From: Panagrolaimus kolymaensis
Lineage: Eukaryota; Nematoda; Chromadorea; Rhabditida; Panagrolaimidae
Assembly: GCA_028622995.1 (NCBI GenBank)
Contig: JAJQJQ010000029.1
Coordinates: 1,054,001-1,118,000 of the forward strand
Reading direction: 5' to 3'
DNA length: 64,000 nucleotides
Shown: one piece after another, positions 58,250-64,000 of the stretch
Layout of the letters: each line of letters opens with the position of its first letter
How positions within the stretch are numbered: the stretch's first letter is position 1
The notes under the pieces: model-generated
What the model saw: the letters and a program-made list of their open reading frames with translations, nothing else
Told to the model about the DNA's origin: nothing
The model's database searches: none
Made by a program: the position numbers and the translations under genes

Positions 58250-61200
58250 ATGTCAGATTCGGAGGATTCAGTAAGTTTCAAAAATCTTTTATCAATAAAA
58301 AGAATATATATAAAGAAATTTGGTTTTTTAGTTCGTTGATGACTCTGGCTCAGATTTTGAGGAACAACAACCAAAGAAAAAAGCAGCAGCTTCAACAAAA
58401 TCCCCAAAGAAAGCTGAACCGACGAAATCCAAATCAGCGGCTTCATCGCAAAAAACAACTAAAGCTGCTGCTGCTCCTAAAAGTATGCTTGCTTCCTTTA
58501 GCTTTTTTCTTTCTTCAAAAATTAATAATTTACATTTGTTATTCATTTTTTAGAAAAAACTGCTGGTGCAGAAAAATCCAATGGAACTGCAAACAATAAA
58601 TCAGCTGAAAATGTATGCTACTTAATCTATCTCTCACTTTTCCCATGAAAATGTTTTTCTGTTTTTTTAGCCTATGGATGTGTTCCAATCGTTGGACAAT
58701 CAAAAAGGTAAAAGAATGTCGATTGAAACCATGTATCAGAAGAAAACTCAATTGGAGCACATTTTATTGAGACCTGATACATATATTGGGTCCGTTGAAT
58801 TTTGTGACAAAGCCCCAATGTGGGTTTATGATGTCGAGCAAGATAAAATGGTCAATCGAGAAATTTCATATGTTCCTGGTTTATATAAAATTTTTGATGA
58901 AATCTTAGTTAATGCAGCGGATAATAAACAACGTGATAAAAAGATGAATTTAATTAAAATTACTATTGATAAGTAAGTTAGTTATTTGGTTGATAAACCT
59001 TTAAAGCAGCTGTTTGTCCCCTTCGAATTCTTTTCAAATCCATTATTACCCACTTTTTTAGAGAGAAGAATGAAATCTCGGTATATAACAATGGTAAAGG
59101 CATTCCCGTTGTTGAACATAAAACTGAAAAGATGTATGTTCCTGAACTTATCTTTGGTACTTTGTTAACTTCATCTAATTACAATGATGATGAAAGAAAA
59201 GTTACTGGTACGCATTAAAACTTAAAAAACTTCCAAAGCTTTAGTTTTCTAACTCTTTAATTTTTAGGCGGTCGAAACGGATATGGCGCGAAATTATGCA
59301 ATATCTTCAGTACAAAATTTGTTCTTGAAACTTCTTCCAAAGAATATAAACGTTCATTCAAACAAACATGGGTGAATAATATGAACAAAAATGGTGAAGC
59401 CACGATTGATGCAGCAAAAGCGGAAGATTTCACTAAAGTTACTTTTCGCCCTGATTTAAAGAAATTTAAAATGTCGGAACTTGATGATGACATTATTGCA
59501 TTAATGTCTCGACGAGCTTATGATATAGCTGGAGCGAGCAAAGGCGTCAATGTATATCTCAATGGAAAAAAGATCCCAGTTTCGGGTTTCAAACAATATG
59601 TCGAACTTTACACCAAAGAATATACTGATAGCAATGGTGAACCATATAAAGTTGCGCATGAAGTTGTAAACGATCGATGGGAAATTGCGGTCACTGTTTC
59701 TGAAAAGAATTTTCAACAAGTTTCTTTTGTTAATTCTATTGCCACAACAAAAGGTGGTCGACATGTTGATTATATCACGGATCAAATAGTTTCAAATATG
59801 ATGGATTCAATCAAGAAAAAAGTTGGTAAAGGAAATATCCAAGTTAAACCTTTTCAAGTCAAAAATCATGTTTGGGTTTTTGTTAATTGTCTCATTGAAA
59901 ATCCAAGTTTTGATTCACAAACAAAAGAAACCCTCACAACTTTAGCAAAATCCTTTGGTTCAACTGCTTCAGTATCAGAAAAGTTCTCAACTTCAGCTCT
60001 CAAATGTGGTATCGCTGATGCAGTATTGTCTTGGGTTAGATTCAAGCAGCAAGAACAAGCGGATAAAAAATGCAGTGCAAAAAAAACTTCTAAAATCAAG
60101 GGCATTCCTAAACTTGAAGATGCCAATGATGCTGGAACAAAGAATTCTCATCTATGCACTTTAATTTTGACTGAAGGAGATTCAGCCAAAACTTTAGCCG
60201 TGGCTGGTTTGGGTGTAATTGGACGTGATCGATATGGCGTCTTTCCACTTCGAGGTAAAATGTTGAATGTTCGTGAAGGCAATCATGCACAAATTATGAA
60301 AAATGCTGAAGTTACTTCACTCTTAAAAATTCTTGGCTTACAATATAAACTTAAATATAATTCTGAAGATGAAATGAAAACTCTTCGATATGGAAAAGTT
60401 ATGATTATGGCTGATCAAGATATGGATGGTTCACATATTAAAGGGCTTGTCATTAACTTTATCCATTATAATTGGCCTAATTTAATCAAAAAGAATTATG
60501 TTGAAGAATTTATTACTCCCATTATTAAAGCTACTAAAGGAAAGGAAGAAATTTCATTCTTTAGTATTCCAGAATATATGGAATGGCGTCAAAATACACC
60601 AAATTGGAAAAATTATCGTGTCAAATATTACAAAGGTATGCATCCTTAATTATTTTTTCTCTTCATTAATCCCTTTTTAATTTTTATAGGGTTGGGAACA
60701 TCAACTTCCAAAGAAGCTAAGGAATATTTTTCTGATATGCTTAGACATCGCATTAAATTCGATTATAAAGGACAACCATGTGATGATGCAATTGATCTAG
60801 CATTTTCAAAGAAAAAGATTGAAGAACGTAAAGATTGGCTCACTCGATGGATGGAAGTTCGAAAGCAAATTCGTGAAGAAAATGGAACGGAAGATTATCT
60901 TTATTGTAAAGATACTCGATCAGTTAGTTACAGCGATTTCATCAATCGTGAACTTATTCTTTTCTCAAACACCGATAATGAACGGTCAATTCCCAGTCTT
61001 GTTGATGGTTTGAAACCCGGTCAACGAAAAGTCCTTTTTACTTGTTTCAAACGTGCAGATAAAAAAGAAGTCAAGGTTGCTCAACTTGCTGGTGCAGTTG
61101 GTGAAATGTCTGCATATCATCATGGTGAAGTAAGTTTAAGAAAAATTAAGGAAACGCTGTGTTTACAATGATACTATTTTTTAGGCATCACTCATGTCAA

Positions 61201-63471
61201 CAATTGTTAATTTGGCACAAGATTTTGTTGGTTCTAATAATATTAATCTCTTGCTTCCCATAGGTCAATTTGGTACCCGTCTTCAAGGTGGAAAAGATTC
61301 GGCTAGTCCTCGTTATATTTTCACTCAATTAAGGTACAGTACACTTAACTTTTTTCTATGCAACGATTATTAATTTCACTTTTTTAGCCCTGTAACAAAA
61401 GCTCTATTTCCATCAGATGATGAATACGTTCTTAAATTTTTGTATGAAGAAAATCAACGTATTGAACCTGAATGGTATGCACCAATCATTCCAGTTGTCC
61501 TTTGCAATGGCGCAGAAGGTATTGGTACTGCTTGGTCCACAAAAGTTCCAAATTATAATCCCCGTGATCTTGTTGAGAATATTCGTCGTTTAATTCGTGG
61601 CGAACCTATGAAACGCTTAATTCCATGGTACAAACATTTTAAAGGAACCATTGTTGAAATCGATAGCCAACATTTCTGTTGCAATGGAGAAGTTAGCGTT
61701 CTCTCTGATGATGCCCTTGAAATCACTGAACTTCCAATCAAAACATGGACGCAAAATTATAAAGAATCCGTTCTTGAAACTATGTTGGAAAATGACACCA
61801 AATCTGAACTTCAAATAAATGATTTCAAAGAATATCATACTGATGTAACAGTTAAATTTATCGTTAAATTGCCTGCAGATAAATTACGAAAAGCTGAAGC
61901 ACAAGGATTGCATAAAGTTATGAAGCTTCAAACTACAGTCGCTACCACTTCCATGGTTCTCTTTGATGGGGCTGGATGTTTACGAAAGTTTACTTGCCCA
62001 GAAGATATTTGTCGAGAATTTTATGAAGTTCGTAAAAAGGTTTACATTGATCGAAAGCGTTATATCGAAGGAATGCTTCAAGCTCAAAGTGATCGGCTTT
62101 CTCATCAAGTAAGTCACTTATTTTTTTTTTCGGGATACAGTAGTCGTTTATCTAATTATTTTATTTTTAGGCTCGTTTCATTATGCTTAAAATAGAAAAC
62201 AAAATTTTCATTGAAAATAAAAAGAAATCTGCCATTATCGAACAACTTGTCAAGCTTAATTTCCCTCCAGATCCAGTTAAAAAATGGAAAGATGCTCAAA
62301 AGAAAAAAGAAATCGAAGCGGCTGGGGAAGTTGGAAACGATGAAGAATCAGGGGATGAAGATGCTCCAGATTCAAAGAATGAAAAGCGTGTCCAAGATTA
62401 TGATTATCTTGTTGGTATGGCAATGTGGAAGCTATCCACTGAAGATAAAGACAAGCTTCTCGCTGAATCCGAAGCTAAAAAGGCTGAATTAACTGTACTT
62501 AATGGAAAATCATGGAGCGATTTATGGGAAGAAGATTTAAAAAATTTCCTTGAAGCTTTAGAAAAGCAAGAACGCAAAGAAGAAGGAGATATTGAAGAAG
62601 CAATTAAAATTGCTGCAAAGAAAATTTTAAAGGATAAAGCTACAGGTGGTAGAGGAAAGAAAGCTGAATCCCTCTTTGCTGAAATCAAACCTAATCCCCA
62701 TGCCATTCGTGTTGAACCAACAATAGCACATATGAAAGAAAAATATGAAGCAAAGCCAGCTAAAAAAGCAGCCGTTGTCAAAGCTGAAGGGAAACCCAAA
62801 AGTGAAGGAGCAGATATGCGACAATTCCTTGAAGTTGCTAATGATACTCAAAATTCAAATGAAGAAAATGAAGATAAAAGCAATGGAATTGTAAGTTATT
62901 TTTGTTTGGTATTTTTTTACTCAAACAACAAAATTTATTTTTATAGGTGGTTTTGGATGGAAGTGATATTGAAATGGTGGAAGTTATCAAACCGCCACCG
63001 CTCAAAAAAGTTGCAACAACAAAAGAAACAACAACAACCGAAGATGATAAAGTTAAGAAGGTTGCAACTAAGCGGACTAAAGATGACACCAAAACTAAAT
63101 TCAAAAGCGAACCTAAACCTAGACCTAAAGTTTCCAAACCTGAGCCTAAATCCAAGGCACCTGAAAAGAAGAGAAAAATCGTATCTTCGGATGATGAAGA
63201 CGACGATGACGATGATATTGAAATTCTCTCAGACGACGACGATGAAGATGATGATGATAGCGCTCCAAGTACTCCTATCAAACGTGAAAATGCTCCTCGT
63301 CGAGCTGCGGCAGCCGCTGCAGTTGCTGCAGTAAAAAAATATAAAATTGCTGATAGCGATGATGATGATTCGGATGTAAAATTGGATTCAGAAGAAGATG
63401 AAGCCCCCAAGCCTAAAAAGGCTAAAGCTCGAATTCAAATTTCTGATGATGAAGATGATTTCTTTGTTTAA
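58250..63471 (+). CDS. top-2: DNA topoisomerase II
   Basis: Eleven exons from the MSDSEDS start: 58250-58270, 58332-58482, 58554-58612, 58671-58972, 59062-59207, 59268-60635, 60690-61129, 61185-61333, 61388-62108, 62171-62890, 62947-63471 (1,533 aa, close to human TOP2A). It passes one DNA duplex through a transient double-strand break in another, using ATP. Visible: N-terminal Ser/Lys-rich extension; GHKL ATPase with NAADN and [16 protein letters not shown] with EGDSAK and [22 protein letters not shown]; the catalytic Tyr in [17 protein letters not shown]; and a coiled-coil C-gate. The C-terminal 200 residues are charged, alternating Lys-rich and Asp-rich, as is usual for nuclear targeting. 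Nothing catalytic is missing. AATAAA at 63623. Confidence 0.96.
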
Positions 63472-63750
63472 AACATTTTATTATTACTTATGTCAATTCA
63501 CCACAACCATACTCTGTCGTCTGTTATTGATCTCCTTTATTTATTTTGCGTTTTATTATTACTCTTTTTTTTATTTGGCCTTTTTAATTATTTTTGTCAA
63601 TCATTTTGCTATTTTTTCTTTGAATAAATTTTGTAATTGAAAAAATAGTTTTTGGTGCTTTACCAAATCAATATGAAATTTTACTTTCTTCAATCAAAAC
63701 CCTTAACGTTGAGGCGTATATTTTATGGATAAAAAACACTTTTGTCGATT
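63472..63750. other. convergent spacer
   Basis: Shared 3' region of topoisomerase II and the minus-strand gene at the window edge. Confidence 0.6.
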
Positions 63751-63999
63751 TTAATTACGATCGAAATTAAATGTACCTTGACCATGATAAATTAATTTTT
63801 GATTAAATGCACTCAAAAAATGAAAAACTATAAACAAAAAACAAACCACAAACAATAAATAAATAAATATATTATATTTCCATGAATTAATTCGCTCATC
63901 TTCACAAAATTGATATACCTTTTCAAACAAAAAAAATAAATAAGAACAAGCAAGCGACGATGCAGAAAAAAAAAATCCTGCGGACATTTGTGGACATTC
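63751..63999 (-). CDS. C-terminal exon of an unknown membrane protein (partial)
   Basis: Open from the window edge to TAA at 63751. It reads ECPQMSAGFFFSASSLACSY, a probable membrane helix, then KVYQFCEDERINSWKY, a second hydrophobic helix (IFIYLLFVVCFLFIVFHF) and a short polar end. Two helices with a conserved-looking Cys/acidic loop suggest the end of a multi-pass protein. No family was recognised. The 5' part lies outside the window. Confidence 0.5.
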   Translation of the reverse strand, partial: ECPQMSAGFFFSASSLACSYLFFLFEKVYQFCEDERINSWKYNIFIYLLFVVCFLFIVFHFLSAFNQKLIYHGQGTFNFDRN

Positions 64000-64000
64000 T

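Noticed and set aside
62404..63410. Long minus-strand Ser-rich frames under topoisomerase II
   Set aside because: Antisense of the Asp/Glu/Lys-rich C-terminal region, which often gives Ser/Phe-rich shadows.

Overview
The window looks like nuclear DNA of a nematode. It is AT-rich, introns are mostly about 50 nt and end in TTTTAG or TTTCAG, many first exons carry a splice acceptor within about 20 nt of the ATG (as in spliced-leader trans-splicing), and conserved genes (PP2C, NKAIN, K2P channel, alpha-1,3-fucosyltransferase, DNA topoisomerase II) resemble worm orthologues. The F-box-like family (LP..I.YI..NP....KL..SCKYF start) resembles expanded families I recall from clade IV nematodes of the Panagrolaimus type. 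That placement is inference; no species is claimed.

Layout. 1-12.4 kb: three tandem coiled-coil genes, a PP2C phosphatase, a hAT-type MITE, a chimeric coiled-coil gene and a stranded last exon. 12.9-18 kb: an F-box-like gene split by a 4,004-bp hAT transposon with 451-bp inverted repeats and an open seven-exon transposase. 18.5-24.3 kb: two paralogous coiled-coil/zinc-like genes sharing a 717-bp identical tract. 24.7-34.5 kb (minus): an NKAIN-like membrane protein whose 5.5-kb intron holds three opposite-strand coiled-coil genes. 34.5-41.1 kb: a gene-poor desert with a GC-rich MITE. Then tRNA-Ser(UGA), a PPxY membrane protein, a broken coiled-coil gene, a K2P channel, two F-box-like genes and another coiled-coil gene (all minus), a GT10 fucosyltransferase, a second hAT-type MITE, DNA topoisomerase II, and the 3' end of a membrane-protein gene at the right edge.

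The main theme is one modular, fast-evolving gene family with fourteen loci. Three kinds of parts are recombined. The N-terminus is either coiled coil (often 138-nt phase-0 exons) or F-box-like. The C-terminus is 'domain A' (about 290 aa, shared by coiled-coil and F-box-like members) or 'domain B' (an acidic/basic linker followed by C-x2-C ... H-x-C modules); one member has neither. Chimeras, an orphan exon, a gene-conversion tract, frameshifts and a transposon-split copy show active birth and death. By analogy with worm F-box and MATH-BTB expansions, these could be ubiquitin-ligase adaptors, but nothing in the sequence proves this.

Exon coordinates were read by eye; frames close at every junction listed unless a break is stated. 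No database search was possible.
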